Shown: one piece after another, positions 28,749-40,185 of the stretch | Layout of the letters: the number at the start of each line of letters is the position of its first letter | Position numbering within the stretch: the stretch's first letter is position 1 | NCBI GenBank assembly: GCA_963793785.1 | Contig: CAWCBH010000003.1 | Coordinates: 868,001-932,000, forward strand | Direction of reading: 5' to 3' | Origin: CAWCBH01 sp963793785 | GTDB taxonomy: Bacteria; Actinomycetota; Thermoleophilia; Solirubrobacterales; 70-9 | Length of the DNA: 64,000 bases | Made by a program: the position numbers and the translations under genes | The notes under the pieces: generated by a model | What the model saw: only the letters and a program-made list of their open reading frames with translations | What the model was told of the DNA's origin: nothing | The model's database searches: none

Positions 28749-28762
28749 TACGGCTAGCCGTA
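28749..28762. promoter_or_regulatory. 14-bp perfect palindrome, candidate operator
   Basis: TACGGCTAGCCGTA reads identically on both strands. It lies in the divergent gap between the regulator-kinase operon and the MMPL exporter gene. A dimeric NarL/LuxR regulator such as the one at 26.2 kb would be expected to bind such a site. Confidence 0.5.
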
Positions 28763-28860
28763 CCTCGCCGGGGGTCAGCCGCACCGCCAAGACGCCTGGC
28801 AGCCGCATTGGAACGCCGCTGCCGCTGGGCGACCCTCGTTGCATGCAAATCCAGCCGAGG

Positions 28861-28866
28861 AAAGGG
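28861..28866 (+). promoter_or_regulatory. Ribosome-binding site that sets the MMPL start
   Basis: AAAGGGGA starts here and ends about 4 nt before the ATG at 28873. It is the best Shine-Dalgarno in the area, although that ATG is out of frame with the main exporter frame unless one extra base is removed. Confidence 0.55.
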
Positions 28867-28872
28867 GATCTC

Positions 28873-31057
28873 ATGCAAGCGCAAGGGAATCGCGGCGCGC
28901 GCCGCCCACTGGAGCGCGACGCACCGAAAGAAGGCCATCCTGATCTGGGTCGCCTTCGTCGTCGTCGCCCTGTTTGCCGGCAGCGCCGTCGGACAGCGCG
29001 AGATGACCGACACCGAGGCGATGAACGGCGAGTCGCGGGCCGCCGAGGAGGCGATCGCCGATCACGGCCGACCCGACTACGCCGGCGAATCGATCCTGGT
29101 CGAGAGCTCGAAGCTGAACTACGGCGAAGCCGGGTTCCGGCAGGTCGTCGCCGACGTCGCCGACCGGGTCGAGGCGGTCCCCGGCACCCACAGCGTCGAG
29201 TCGCCGGAGAACGACCCTGGCCTCGTATCCGGTGACGGCGGCACGGCGCTGGTCAACTACGAGCTCTCGGTCGACTCCGAGGACACGGTAGGCAAGGCGG
29301 ACGCGCTCTTCGCGGCGACCGACGCCGCGCAACGGGCGCACCCCGGCTATGCAATCAGCGGCGTCGGTGACGCAACCGCCGAGCAGCAGGTCTCCGAGAC
29401 GATCGAGGAGGACTTCGTGAAGGCGGAGATGCTCTCGCTGCCGATCACGCTGCTGGTCCTCGTGATCGCCTTCGGCGCCCTGGTCGCCGCGGGGATTCCG
29501 CTGCTGCTTGCGATCTCCGCGGTGATGGCCGCGATCGGGCTGGTCTCGATCCCGAGCCAGCTGTTCCCGGTCGACGAGGCGATCTCCTCCGTGATCCTGC
29601 TGATCGGGATGGCGGTCGGGGTCGACTACTCGCTGTTCTACATCCGCCGCGAGCGTGAGGAACGCGCCCGGGGGCTGGAGCCCGAAGCGGCCCTGGACGC
29701 GGCCGCGGCGACTTCAGGACGAGCCGTATTGATCTCCGGGCTTACGGTGATCGCCGCGATGGCGGGGATGTTCCTCTCCGGCAGCGCGATCTTCGTCGGC
29801 TTCGGAATCGGCACCTCGCTCGTGGTCGCTGTTGCGATGCTCGGCTCGCTCACGGTTCTGCCGGCGTTGATGGCCTGGCTCGGCGATCGGATCGAGAAGG
29901 GGCGCATCCCGTTCGTCTCGCGGCAGCGCAGGCAAGCGAGCGACTCCCGCATCTGGGGGGCCGTCGTCAGCAGGGTGATGCGCCGGCCGGCACTCTCCCT
30001 GCTGGTCGCAGGTGGGGCCCTCGTGGCGCTGGCGATCCCGGCGTTCGGGATGCACACCCAGATCACCGGGGTCGAGGACATGCCCCAGGACCTGTCGACG
30101 ATCCAGGCGTATGAGCGGATTCAGGACAAGTTCCCCTCCGAGCATCCGCCGGCGGTCGTCGCGGTCGAGTCCGGTGACGCCCGTTCGCCCGAGATCACCG
30201 CGGCGATCCGGCGGCTGACCCGCGAGGCTCGCGATTCGGGCGTCTCGGTCGGCTCGCCGAGCGTCGAGTACGGGGGAGATGGAAGGCTCGCCGTCGTCCA
30301 GCTGCCGCTGGCGGGCGACGGGTGGAACGAGCAGTCGCGCGCGGCACTGTCGGAGCTGCGCGAGGACCTGATCCCGGCCGCCTTCGGCGCCACCGGGGCC
30401 GAGGTCAACGTCGCCGGCGATACCGCCGACAGCGTCGACTTCGGGGACGCGATGAGCAGTCACCTGCCGATCGTGTTCGCGTTCGTTCTCGGCCTCACCT
30501 TCGTGCTGTTGCTGATCACGTTCCGGTCGATCGTGATCCCGTTCACCTCGATCGCGCTCAACCTGCTGTCGGTGGGCGCGGCCTACGGCGTGCTGACGCT
30601 GGTCTTCCAGCACGGCTTCGCGGACGGCCTGATCGGGGCCCAGGGCAGCGACGGGATCACGGCCTGGCTGCCGTTGTTCCTGTTCGTCGTCCTGTTCGGT
30701 CTGTCGATGGACTACCACGTGTTCATCCTCAGCCGGATCAAGGAGCTCGTCGACCGTGGAGCATCGACCGAGGTGGCTGTGGAGCAGGGAATCCGCACCA
30801 CAGCCGGGACGGTCACGTCGGCCGCGGTGGTGATGGTCGCCGTGTTCTCCATCTTCGGCACCCTGTCGTTCATCGACATGAAGCAGATGGGTGTCGGACT
30901 GGCGGCTGCGGTGCTGATCGACGCCACTGTGATCAGGGGCGTGCTGCTGCCGGCGACGATGAAGCTGCTCGGCGATCGCAACTGGTACCTGCCTCGCTCG
31001 CTGGAGTGGCTGCCGCGGCTTCGGCACGAGCCGGAGGCTCAGCCCGTGGGCGCCTAG
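28873..31057 (+). CDS. MMPL-family RND-type exporter, apparent frameshift close to the start
   Basis: About 727 residues after repair. The only start with a strong ribosome-binding site is ATG 28873, whose frame reads MQAQG. An extra A at about 28888 must be skipped to join the long frame (IAARAAHWSATHRKKAILIW). A TTG at 28808 would avoid the shift but gives an atypical N-terminus. Two MMPL repeats each have a membrane helix, an extracellular domain and five helices. Hallmarks are GMAVGVDYSLFYIRRERE and FGLSMDYHVFILSRIKEL, the proton-relay regions. It probably exports lipids or drugs. It is divergent from the kinase operon and shares a candidate operator with it. Confidence 0.85.
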
Positions 31058-31079
31058 GTCAGTCCGGATCTGTTCGCAG

Positions 31080-31111
31080 GGCGGGGCGCCGGAGAGATCC
31101 GGCGCCCCGCC
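31080..31111. terminator. Strong hairpin terminator after the MMPL gene
   Basis: A 13-bp perfect stem (GGCGGGGCGCCGG paired with CCGGCGCCCCGCC) closes a 6-nt AGAGAT loop and is followed by TTTG. It lies 23 nt after the MMPL stop and just before the DivIVA-like gene promoter. Confidence 0.75.
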
Positions 31112-31124
31112 TTTGCCCACGCGG

Positions 31125-31130
31125 TAGGCT
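31125..31130 (+). promoter_or_regulatory. Candidate -10 box for the DivIVA-like gene
   Basis: TAGGCT, 7 nt before the ATG at 31138. It lies just after the terminator, consistent with an independent leaderless transcript. Confidence 0.45.
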
Positions 31131-31137
31131 GGCCGCC

Positions 31138-31944
31138 ATGGAGCGCAAAGAGATCATTCGCAGGGACTTTCCATCTGCTCGCCGCGGCTATGACCGCAAG
31201 GCGGTCGAGCTGCATTTGCGGGAGCTGGCCGACCGGATCGAGGGTGATGAATCGGGTCAGGGACAGGGCTCGCTGCGGCTGACATCGCTGGCCGAGACCG
31301 CGAGCGAGAAGGTCACCAACATCATCAAGGCAGCCGAGCAGACGGCTGCCGAGCTGGAGCGCGAGGCCGGACAGCAGGCCGAGGAGGCCGCCAAGGAGGC
31401 TCGCGGCAAGGCCGACGAGGAGCTCAGCGCCGCCAGGAGCAAGGCGGAGGAGACGATCGCCGAGGCGCGCGCGCAGGCGGCCGAGCACGTCAAGCAGGCC
31501 GAGCAGGCGGTCGCGGGCCTGGTCGAGGAGTCCGAGGCCCTGCGCGAGCGCATCGCCGCCCTGGGCCACGCCCAAGGCGCCGGTCTCTCGGAGCGGTCCG
31601 AGGTCGATCCGCAGGGCCCGCCGACTCCCGCGGAGTCGCCGGCGCCGCCCGCCCCCGACGTGGACCCGACACCGGCCGAGGTTCCGGAGCCGGAGGTTCC
31701 CGATGAGGCGCCGCCCGGACCCGAGCCGGTGCCCGAGCCCACCCCGGAGCCCGACCACCCAGACGATGTGCCGCCCGCCGCCGGGGGCTCCGATAACGGC
31801 GACTCGGGCGCTCGTCTGGTGGCGATGAACATGGCTCTGGACGGCTCTTCGCGCGAGGACGTGCAACAGCACCTCGCCAGCAAATTCGGCATCGAGGACG
31901 CATCGAAGCTTCTCGACGACGTCTTCGCCCGGGTCGGCAAGTAG
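31138..31944 (+). CDS. DivIVA-domain coiled-coil protein
   Basis: 268 residues from the ATG behind a TAGGCT box. The N-terminus is a DivIVA-like membrane-binding motif (IIRRDFPSARRGYDRKAVEL). Residues 55-150 form a long Ala/Glu/Lys coiled coil (AEQTAAELEREAGQQAEEAA). A Pro/Glu-rich linker (PEPVPEPTPEPDHP) leads to a compact C-terminal helical module (MALDGSSREDVQQHLASKF, LLDDVFARVG). Proteins of this type mark cell poles or septa and organise growth. The C-terminal module may be a partner-binding domain (inference). Confidence 0.8.
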   Translation: MERKEIIRRDFPSARRGYDRKAVELHLRELADRIEGDESGQGQGSLRLTSLAETASEKVTNIIKAAEQTAAELEREAGQQAEEAAKEARGKADEELSAARSKAEETIAEARAQAAEHVKQAEQAVAGLVEESEALRERIAALGHAQGAGLSERSEVDPQGPPTPAESPAPPAPDVDPTPAEVPEPEVPDEAPPGPEPVPEPTPEPDHPDDVPPAAGGSDNGDSGARLVAMNMALDGSSREDVQQHLASKFGIEDASKLLDDVFARVGK

Positions 31945-31961
31945 CGATTCCGAGATTCCCT

Positions 31962-31984
31962 GTTTACCGCTGCCTGAGCGGGTA
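31962..31984 (+). promoter_or_regulatory. SigB/SigF-like stress promoter upstream of the Cys-rich small gene
   Basis: GTTT, then 14 nt, then GGGTA. This matches the general-stress sigma consensus (GTTT-N14-16-GGGTA) known from Bacillus SigB and mycobacterial and streptomycete SigF/SigB. It lies about 45 nt before the ATG at 32029. The spacer also forms a CCGCTGCC/GGTAGCGG hairpin that could instead terminate the DivIVA-like gene. Confidence 0.5.
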
Positions 31985-32015
31985 GCGGCCTCTTAAGGCA
32001 TGGAAGCCACGCCAT

Positions 32016-32022
32016 AAGGAGG
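32016..32022 (+). promoter_or_regulatory. Consensus Shine-Dalgarno of the Cys-rich small gene
   Basis: AAGGAGG, 6 nt before the ATG at 32029. It is a perfect match to the anti-SD sequence, rare in this window, and decides the start. Confidence 0.75.
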
Positions 32023-32028
32023 CAACGA

Positions 32029-32211
32029 ATGCTGACAACGGAGTCTGGCTCCGAAATCCACTGCGAGGGCCAGGTGATCACCTGCGCGCACTGCGGCAGA
32101 CCCGCAACCGAGTGCGATGGCGAGAGCTGCAGCCACGTGCTCGAGACGCGCGACTGGATGCTGCCCGGGTACGCGACCAGGCGGCGCGCCGAGGTCAGCT
32201 CTCGGGGCTGA
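32029..32211 (+). CDS. Small Cys-rich, possibly zinc-binding protein
   Basis: 60 residues. Cys12, Cys19, Cys22, Cys29 and Cys34 with His11, His21 and His36 fall in the first 36 residues (TCAHCGRPATECDGESCSH), which looks like a small zinc-ribbon-like knuckle. The C-terminal part is DWMLPGYATRRRAE. I know no family for it. Perfect Shine-Dalgarno and a SigB-like promoter argue for a real, stress-induced gene. Its last 17 nt overlap the end of the convergent VOC gene. Confidence 0.65.
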   Translation: MLTTESGSEIHCEGQVITCAHCGRPATECDGESCSHVLETRDWMLPGYATRRRAEVSSRG

Positions 32212-32641
32212 GGGTTCCCGGGCTGCCGTCTTCCCTGGCGCCGCGACAGTAGGCGCCCATGTCCTGGGACCAGAACTCGACCACGTTGCCGTCCGGGTCT
32301 GTGACGTAGACGGCCCGTCCCGGCCCGAGCTGGATCGGGCCCTCGATCTCGGCGCCGGTCCCTTCGATCCGCTCTCGCAGCCGGTCGACCTCCTTGTCCT
32401 CGACGTGGAAGGCGAAGTGCACGTGGGCGCCGCCCCGGCCTCCGGCAAGTCCCACCTGCGGAGTCCAAAGCCCGAGCCGCGCCGTCTCGCCGATCAGGTA
32501 CCAGTAGCGACCCTCGCGGCCCTCGCCGTAGAGGGTCTCCTCGAAGCCGAGGAGATCGCGGTAGAAGTGGCGGGCGGCCTCGAGGTCGGAAACCTCGAGA
32601 ACGAGCTCAGAGATGCCGGTGACCGGCGGCGGGCTGCTCAT
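32195..32641 (-). CDS. Glyoxalase/VOC-superfamily protein
   Basis: 148 residues from the ATG giving MSSPPPVTGISELVLEV (a GTG 24 nt upstream is possible). It has the paired beta-alpha-beta-beta-beta modules of the vicinal oxygen chelate fold: ISELVLEVSDLEAARHFY, HVHFAFHVEDKEVDRL, and VYVTDPDGNVVEFWS with the metal Glu. Such proteins are glyoxalases, dioxygenases or fosfomycin/bleomycin resistance proteins. The substrate is not predictable. Confidence 0.85.
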   Translation of the reverse strand: MSSPPPVTGISELVLEVSDLEAARHFYRDLLGFEETLYGEGREGRYWYLIGETARLGLWTPQVGLAGGRGGAHVHFAFHVEDKEVDRLRERIEGTGAEIEGPIQLGPGRAVYVTDPDGNVVEFWSQDMGAYCRGAREDGSPGTLSPES

Positions 32642-32688
32642 GCCCGGAAGTTTGACGCCGGCCACCGAACGAGTCAGACTGGGGTTGC

Positions 32689-33654
32689 TTGAGGACCGAA
32701 AGGCGAGCCAGGGATCGGCTGAACCAGGCCCGGCTCTGCGGGGCCGCCGCTCTCGTCTTCCTCCTCTCGGTCGGCGCGTCGGTCTTCGCGGCCGTGGCGC
32801 TCGCAGCTCCCCCCGCCAACGACGACTTCGCCAACGCGGCCCCGCTCAGCGGGCCGTTCCCGATCGTCGCGCGGGGCACGACCAGCGAGGCAACCCAGGA
32901 GCCGGGCGAGCCCGAGGACCAATACTCACAGTCGGTGTGGTACGTGTGGACCGCCCCGAGCAGCGGCCCGGTGGCGATCGACACCTGCGGCGGGGCCCCG
33001 ATCACCCTCGTCTACAGGGGATCCTCGCTCTCGGACCTGCAGGCGGTGAACTCGCGCGACGAGGACGAGCGCCGGAGCGTGTGCCCGCTTCCCGACCCGG
33101 ACATCGACCACCCGGGGGACATACACCGCGTCACCGAGTTCACCGCGACCGCGGGCGCTACCTACCGCATCCAGGTGCTCGGCGTCCGTGTCGACGGCGC
33201 GTTCGGTCTCGTGCTGAAGGAACCCGAGGTGTACGACCTCGGGGTAAGCCTGACGGTCTCGCGCCGCACGGTCCCCTTCGGGGGGGCGCTGAGGGAGGTC
33301 TTCAAGGTCACGAACCGGGGCAACATCGTGGCCCCGACGCCCCAGGATCCGCGGATCGTCTTCGGACAGGAGATCAACGTCCCAGGCCGGCCCCATTATC
33401 CCGGCAAGGCGGTCTATGCCTCTGCGAGGTCGCCCGGCGGGCGCTGCTCCCACGGGATCTTCGGTGGGGGAAGCAAGATCCAGGTCTTCGCCTGCGATGT
33501 AGTCCGTCTGTCGCCTGGAGAGAGCCAGACCGCGGTGGTCAAGATCAGGAAGGTCAAGGGCAGCCTCTTGCTCGACGGGCACGTGAGTGGGCAGGCTCCC
33601 GACGACCGCCGGGGAAACGACGACGCGCAGACAGTCATCCGGGTCCGTCGCTGA
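32689..33654 (+). CDS. Secreted protein with PPC-like beta domain
   Basis: 321 residues from a TTG. A signal peptide ([20 protein letters not shown]) is followed by [35 protein letters not shown] is the typical core of the bacterial pre-peptidase C-terminal-like beta-sandwich found in secreted actinobacterial proteins. Residues 180-320 look like a second beta-rich domain similar to DUF11/CARDB repeats ([26 protein letters not shown]). Four Cys residues may form disulfides. No enzyme motif is seen, so it is probably a surface or matrix protein. Confidence 0.75.
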   Translation: MRTERRARDRLNQARLCGAAALVFLLSVGASVFAAVALAAPPANDDFANAAPLSGPFPIVARGTTSEATQEPGEPEDQYSQSVWYVWTAPSSGPVAIDTCGGAPITLVYRGSSLSDLQAVNSRDEDERRSVCPLPDPDIDHPGDIHRVTEFTATAGATYRIQVLGVRVDGAFGLVLKEPEVYDLGVSLTVSRRTVPFGGALREVFKVTNRGNIVAPTPQDPRIVFGQEINVPGRPHYPGKAVYASARSPGGRCSHGIFGGGSKIQVFACDVVRLSPGESQTAVVKIRKVKGSLLLDGHVSGQAPDDRRGNDDAQTVIRVRR

Positions 33655-33676
33655 CGGGAACAGCCGTTCGCCCTCG

Positions 33677-33682
33677 TAGACT
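33677..33682 (+). promoter_or_regulatory. Candidate -10 box for uvrA
   Basis: TAGACT, 9 nt before the ATG of uvrA. No SOS-type operator is evident. Confidence 0.4.
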
Positions 33683-33691
33683 TGGACGCCG

Positions 33692-36580
<2,889 letters not shown>

Positions 36581-36597
36581 GCGGCGAGCAGCGGCGC

Positions 36598-36603
36598 TAC
36601 GAT
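36598..36603 (+). promoter_or_regulatory. Candidate -10 box for the PLP decarboxylase gene
   Basis: TACGAT, 6 nt before the GTG at 36610. Confidence 0.35.
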
Positions 36604-36609
36604 CGCCCG

Positions 36610-38010
36610 GTGCCCAGCTGGGAGGAGAACGAGCCGGCGCTGGAGACCGCGCACCGGCTGGCGCTCGATTTCCTCGCCGGCGCTCCGTCGCGACAGGTGG
36701 CCCCGGCCGACGCCGAGCGCTCGATCCAGTCCCTGGACGTCGAGCTTGCGGATGACGGTGTCGCGGCGGTGCGTGTTCTGGAGGAGCTCGCCGCGGCCGT
36801 CGGTCCCGGCCTAGTCGCATCCGCCGGTCCGCGCTACTTCGGGTTCGTGATCGGAGGCAGCCTGCCGGCTGCGCTGGGAGCAGATTGGCTGGCTTCGGCG
36901 TGGGACCAGGACGCCGGCTTGAACGTACTCGGTCCGGCCGCGGCCGCCTGCGAGGAGATCGCCGGGGCCTGGATCCTCGACCTCCTCGGCCTCCCCGGCG
37001 ACGCCTCGGTGGGGTTCGTCACCGGCGGCCAGATGGCCAACTTCACCGCCCTCGCGGCGGCGCGCCACGCGGTGCTCGAGCGGGCCGGGTGGGATGTCGA
37101 GAGCGACGGCCTACACGGCGGGCCCCGAGTCGAGGTCCTAGTCGGCGAGCATGCCCACGTGACCATTCGCACGGCGCTGCGGATGCTCGGGCTCGGAGAA
37201 TCGACGGCGCGAGTCGTGCCGGCCGACGACTCCGGCCGGATGCTGGCCGACGCCCTGATGCGGGAGCTGCAGGCCTGCGAGGGGCCGGCGATCGTCTGCG
37301 CGCAGGCCGGCGAGGTGAACACCGGCTGCTTCGACCCGCTCGGGGCGATCGCCGATGCCTGCGAGGAGGCCGGGGCCTGGTTCCACGTCGACGGGGCCTT
37401 CGGCGCCTGGGCGGCGGCCAGCAGCCGGCTCAGGCACCTCGCAGCCGGCATCGAGCGGGCGGACTCCTGCGCGGTCGACGCGCACAAATGGCTCAACGTC
37501 CCCTACGACTGCGGTCTGGCGATCGTCAGCGACCCCGCAGCGCTGGCGGGGGCGATGCGGGTCAGCGCCGCCTACCTGAAGGGCAGCGAGCGGCGCGACC
37601 CGGCCAGCTTCACGCCGGAGGCCTCGCGGCGGGCGCGGGGCTTCGCCGTCTACGCAGCGCTGCGCTCGCTGGGGCGGAGCGGCGTCGAGCACCTGGTCGA
37701 GCGCTGCTGTGAGTGGGCGGCGCTGATGGCCGAGGAGCTGCGCTCCGAGCCGGGAGTAGAGATCCTCAACGAGGTCGTCCTCAACCAGGTCCTCGTCGGC
37801 CTCGACACCGGGACTCGCGATGCAGCGGAGGCGATCGAGCGGGTCCTGGAGCGGATCCAGTCCGAGGGCACCTGCTGGGTCGGTGGGACCAGCTGGCGAG
37901 GCCGGCCGGCGATCCGGGTCTCGTTCAGCAACTGGTCCACCGGCGAGGAGGACGTGCAGCGATCCGCGGAGTCGATCCGGGCGGCGATCGGCGCCGAGCT
38001 GGCGGGCTGA
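36610..38010 (+). CDS. Pyridoxal-phosphate-dependent group II decarboxylase
   Basis: 466 residues from the GTG after a TACGAT box. The frame is open for 1.5 kb upstream inside uvrA, but this start gives a normal N-terminus. The PLP lysine is Lys293 in VDAHKWLNVPYDCG. GEHAHVTI carries the ring-stacking His, TGGQMANFTAL binds the phosphate, and WFHVDGAFGAW holds the Asp. It belongs to the aromatic amino-acid/glutamate decarboxylase fold, like actinobacterial aspartate aminotransferase-fold decarboxylases. The actual amino acid cannot be told. Confidence 0.9.
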   Translation: MPSWEENEPALETAHRLALDFLAGAPSRQVAPADAERSIQSLDVELADDGVAAVRVLEELAAAVGPGLVASAGPRYFGFVIGGSLPAALGADWLASAWDQDAGLNVLGPAAAACEEIAGAWILDLLGLPGDASVGFVTGGQMANFTALAAARHAVLERAGWDVESDGLHGGPRVEVLVGEHAHVTIRTALRMLGLGESTARVVPADDSGRMLADALMRELQACEGPAIVCAQAGEVNTGCFDPLGAIADACEEAGAWFHVDGAFGAWAAASSRLRHLAAGIERADSCAVDAHKWLNVPYDCGLAIVSDPAALAGAMRVSAAYLKGSERRDPASFTPEASRRARGFAVYAALRSLGRSGVEHLVERCCEWAALMAEELRSEPGVEILNEVVLNQVLVGLDTGTRDAAEAIERVLERIQSEGTCWVGGTSWRGRPAIRVSFSNWSTGEEDVQRSAESIRAAIGAELAG

Positions 38011-38013
38011 CGT

Positions 38014-38976
38014 TCAGCGCTTCGGCGCCGCCAGCAGCGAGGCCCCGATCGCGCCGCCGAGGTCGCCCAGCGAGGCGACGTGCATCGCCGGGGGACGGTC
38101 GTCGACGAACAGGTGCTTGGCGGCCTGTTTCTCGATCTGGCGCAGGTAGGGCTCTCCGAAACGCACCCCGAGCCCGCCGCCGAGGACCACCGCCTCGACG
38201 TCGAGCAGATTGACCGCCGAGCCAATCCCGGTGCCCAGCGCCTTCACGGCGCGATCGATCAGGTGCTCGGCGAGCTCGTCGCCCTCCTTCACAGCGTGCT
38301 CCCAGACGCTTGACTTGAGGCGGTCGTGGCCGCGCTCCTTCATGATCTTGAACAGCTGCGTCTTGCGGCCGTCATCGTGCTCCTCACGGGCCTTGGCCTC
38401 CATCGCGCCCCGCCCCGCATAGGCCTCGAGGCATCCCCGTCTTCCGCACGGGCAGCGGGCGCCGCCGCGCACGATCACCGTGTGACCGATCTCGCCCGCG
38501 TTGCCCCGGCCGGTCCAGGGTTTGCCGTTGAGAATCGTCCCGCCGCCGACCCCGGTTCCCCAGAACACGCCGAGCAGCGAGCGGTAGGGCTTGCCGGCGC
38601 CGAGCCGGAACTCGGCCTCGGTCGCGACCTGGACGTCGCCGCCGACCCGCACCGGGGTTCCCAGCGCCGACGCCAACTCCGCCGCAAGCGGAAAGCTGCC
38701 GCTCCAACCGGGGAGGTTGCTCGCTCCCGACACAACGCCCTCGGGGTCTGCGTCTCCCGGCGCCCCGACACCCACCCCGGCCAACTCCGAGGGTTTGACG
38801 CCCGCCTGGCGGCCGGCGTCGGCCAGCGCCGCGGCCATCGCCGCCGCCACGTCTTTGGGTCCGCCCTCCGTGGGCGTCGGAACCCGAGCCTCCCCGTGCA
38901 CCTTGCCGCGTGCGCCCACGATCGCGGTTTGGATCTTCGTCCCGCCCAGATCGATGCCGCCCCGCAGGGGTGCCAC
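38014..38976 (-). CDS. ROK-family sugar kinase (glucokinase-like)
   Basis: 320 residues from a GTG. The phosphate loop is GGIDLGGTKIQTAIV, the catalytic Asp lies in VRVGGDVQVATEAEF, and the ROK zinc site is CPCGRRGCLEAYAG. The adenosine motif is VLGGGLGVRFGEPYL. The absence of an HTH domain marks it as kinase, not repressor. Glucose is the likely substrate. The catalytic position usually reads NDANVA; here it is GDVQVA, which keeps the Asp. A TAGACT box ends 6 nt before the start. Confidence 0.9.
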   Translation of the reverse strand: MAPLRGGIDLGGTKIQTAIVGARGKVHGEARVPTPTEGGPKDVAAAMAAALADAGRQAGVKPSELAGVGVGAPGDADPEGVVSGASNLPGWSGSFPLAAELASALGTPVRVGGDVQVATEAEFRLGAGKPYRSLLGVFWGTGVGGGTILNGKPWTGRGNAGEIGHTVIVRGGARCPCGRRGCLEAYAGRGAMEAKAREEHDDGRKTQLFKIMKERGHDRLKSSVWEHAVKEGDELAEHLIDRAVKALGTGIGSAVNLLDVEAVVLGGGLGVRFGEPYLRQIEKQAAKHLFVDDRPPAMHVASLGDLGGAIGASLLAAPKR

Positions 38977-38982
38977 GGCCCC

Positions 38983-38988
38983 AGTCTA
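38983..38988 (-). promoter_or_regulatory. Candidate -10 box for the ROK kinase gene
   Basis: TAGACT on the minus strand, 6 nt before the GTG at 38976. This is exact leaderless spacing. Confidence 0.4.
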
Positions 38989-39012
38989 AGCAGGCTCTGA
39001 GAAGCTAGCCGC

Positions 39013-39618
39013 GTGGCTGCGCCTACGGGATGGAGGCTTTGGTGGCTGAAGCGGCGCTGGTATGAGCGCAACCGCCGGCCGCTGCGCCGGGTCCGGTTGA
39101 ACCGGCACGCCGCCCGGGGTGGCTTCTTCATCCGCTACCCGATCGAGGGTGAGGCGCTGGAGGCGCTCGACGAGGGGCGACTGCGGATCGGCGACGCGAC
39201 GCTGCTCGAGCCCGGCTGCTGGATCACGATGGCCGCGGAGGCGCGGATCGAGATCGGGGCCGGCTGCTTCCTGAACCGTGGCGTGATGCTGGCCGCACAG
39301 GAGCGGATCGAGATCGGGGACCACGTGATGTTCGCCAACGGCTGCTTCGTGGGCGATGCCGCACATCGCTTCGACGATCCCGAGAAGCCGATCACCTGGC
39401 AGGGCTTCAGCAGCAAGGGCGCGGTTCGCATCGGCTCCAACTGCTGGTTCGGGGTGAACTGCGTCGTCACCAGCGGTGTCACCGTCGGGGAGCGATGTGT
39501 CATCGGAGCGAACTCAGTCGTGACCGAGGACCTTCCGCCGCGAACGATCGCCGCCGGGGCCCCGGCGAAGGCGATTCGCGAGATCGACTTCAAGCGGCAT
39601 GACGAGGGCCCGGAGTAG
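39013..39618 (+). CDS. Hexapeptide-repeat (left-handed beta-helix) acyltransferase
   Basis: 201 residues from a GTG. A basic N-terminus (WLKRRWYERNRRPLRRVRL) precedes hexapeptide turns such as ARIEIGAGCFLNRGVMLAAQ and ERIEIGDHVMFANGCFVGD. VTSGVTVGERCVIGANSVVT and the loop IAAGAPAKAIREI are typical of WcaF/maltose-acetyltransferase-like enzymes. An active-site His is in DAAHRFDDP. The acceptor is unknown, possibly a surface glycan. Confidence 0.85.
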   Translation: MAAPTGWRLWWLKRRWYERNRRPLRRVRLNRHAARGGFFIRYPIEGEALEALDEGRLRIGDATLLEPGCWITMAAEARIEIGAGCFLNRGVMLAAQERIEIGDHVMFANGCFVGDAAHRFDDPEKPITWQGFSSKGAVRIGSNCWFGVNCVVTSGVTVGERCVIGANSVVTEDLPPRTIAAGAPAKAIREIDFKRHDEGPE

Positions 39619-39623
39619 GCTCG

Positions 39624-40181
39624 ATGCGTGTGCGACGCCGACCTGCAGGTGATTCGCGCCCTGGCACGGCAGCGGCTGCGATCCTTGCTGCGCTGGCATT
39701 CGCCGGCTGCGGCGGCGATGACGGGCCGGGAACCGAGACCGGCAGTGCCGGCGGCGATCCGACGACCGCGCGTTCGTCCGCGGGTGCCGAGCCCGATCTG
39801 AGCGAGACGCGGGCCGGCGGCGAGGCACCGGCGCCGGACGCGCCCGAGGCGGGGCTGGCTCCCGAGGCCCGGGTCGACCTGGCGATCAAGGGTGTGCTCG
39901 CCTCTGCGGTCCCGCAGTTGGCCTGCCGACGCTACGCGACGCAGCGCTACCTGAACAAGGCATTCGGGGACCGTCAGGGTTGTCTGCGCGCGACCGTGCC
40001 GGCCAGCGCGGCGTCCTATGTGAAGGTGACCCGGATCGAGATCGAGGGCTCCGACGCGACTGCGCGGGCGCTACCGAGCGGCGGACCCTCCGACGGCGAG
40101 AAGATCGACGTCTTGCTGGTTCGTCAGGGCGGGATCTGGAAGGTCGACTCGCTGCGCTCGGACGTAGCGGTCGGGCCCTGA
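39624..40181 (+). CDS. Putative lipoprotein of unknown function
   Basis: 185 residues. The signal peptide ends in lipobox AFAGC with Cys29, followed by an acidic Gly/Ser/Thr linker. The mature domain (about 85-185) has the pattern of small NTF2/SnoaL-like exported domains (KIDVLLVRQGGIWKVDSLRS), which I cannot confirm. A TAGGCT box sits 2 nt before this ATG and 8 nt before the in-frame GTG at 39630, so the true start may be 39630. Confidence 0.65.
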   Translation: MRVRRRPAGDSRPGTAAAAILAALAFAGCGGDDGPGTETGSAGGDPTTARSSAGAEPDLSETRAGGEAPAPDAPEAGLAPEARVDLAIKGVLASAVPQLACRRYATQRYLNKAFGDRQGCLRATVPASAASYVKVTRIEIEGSDATARALPSGGPSDGEKIDVLLVRQGGIWKVDSLRSDVAVGP

Positions 40182-40185
40182 CCCG

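Noticed and set aside
30322..31137. Long upstream extension of the DivIVA-like frame (540 residues in total)
   Set aside because: The first 270 residues are an out-of-frame reading of MMPL with no motif and cross a strong terminator; the ATG at 31138 has a promoter box and a normal DivIVA start.
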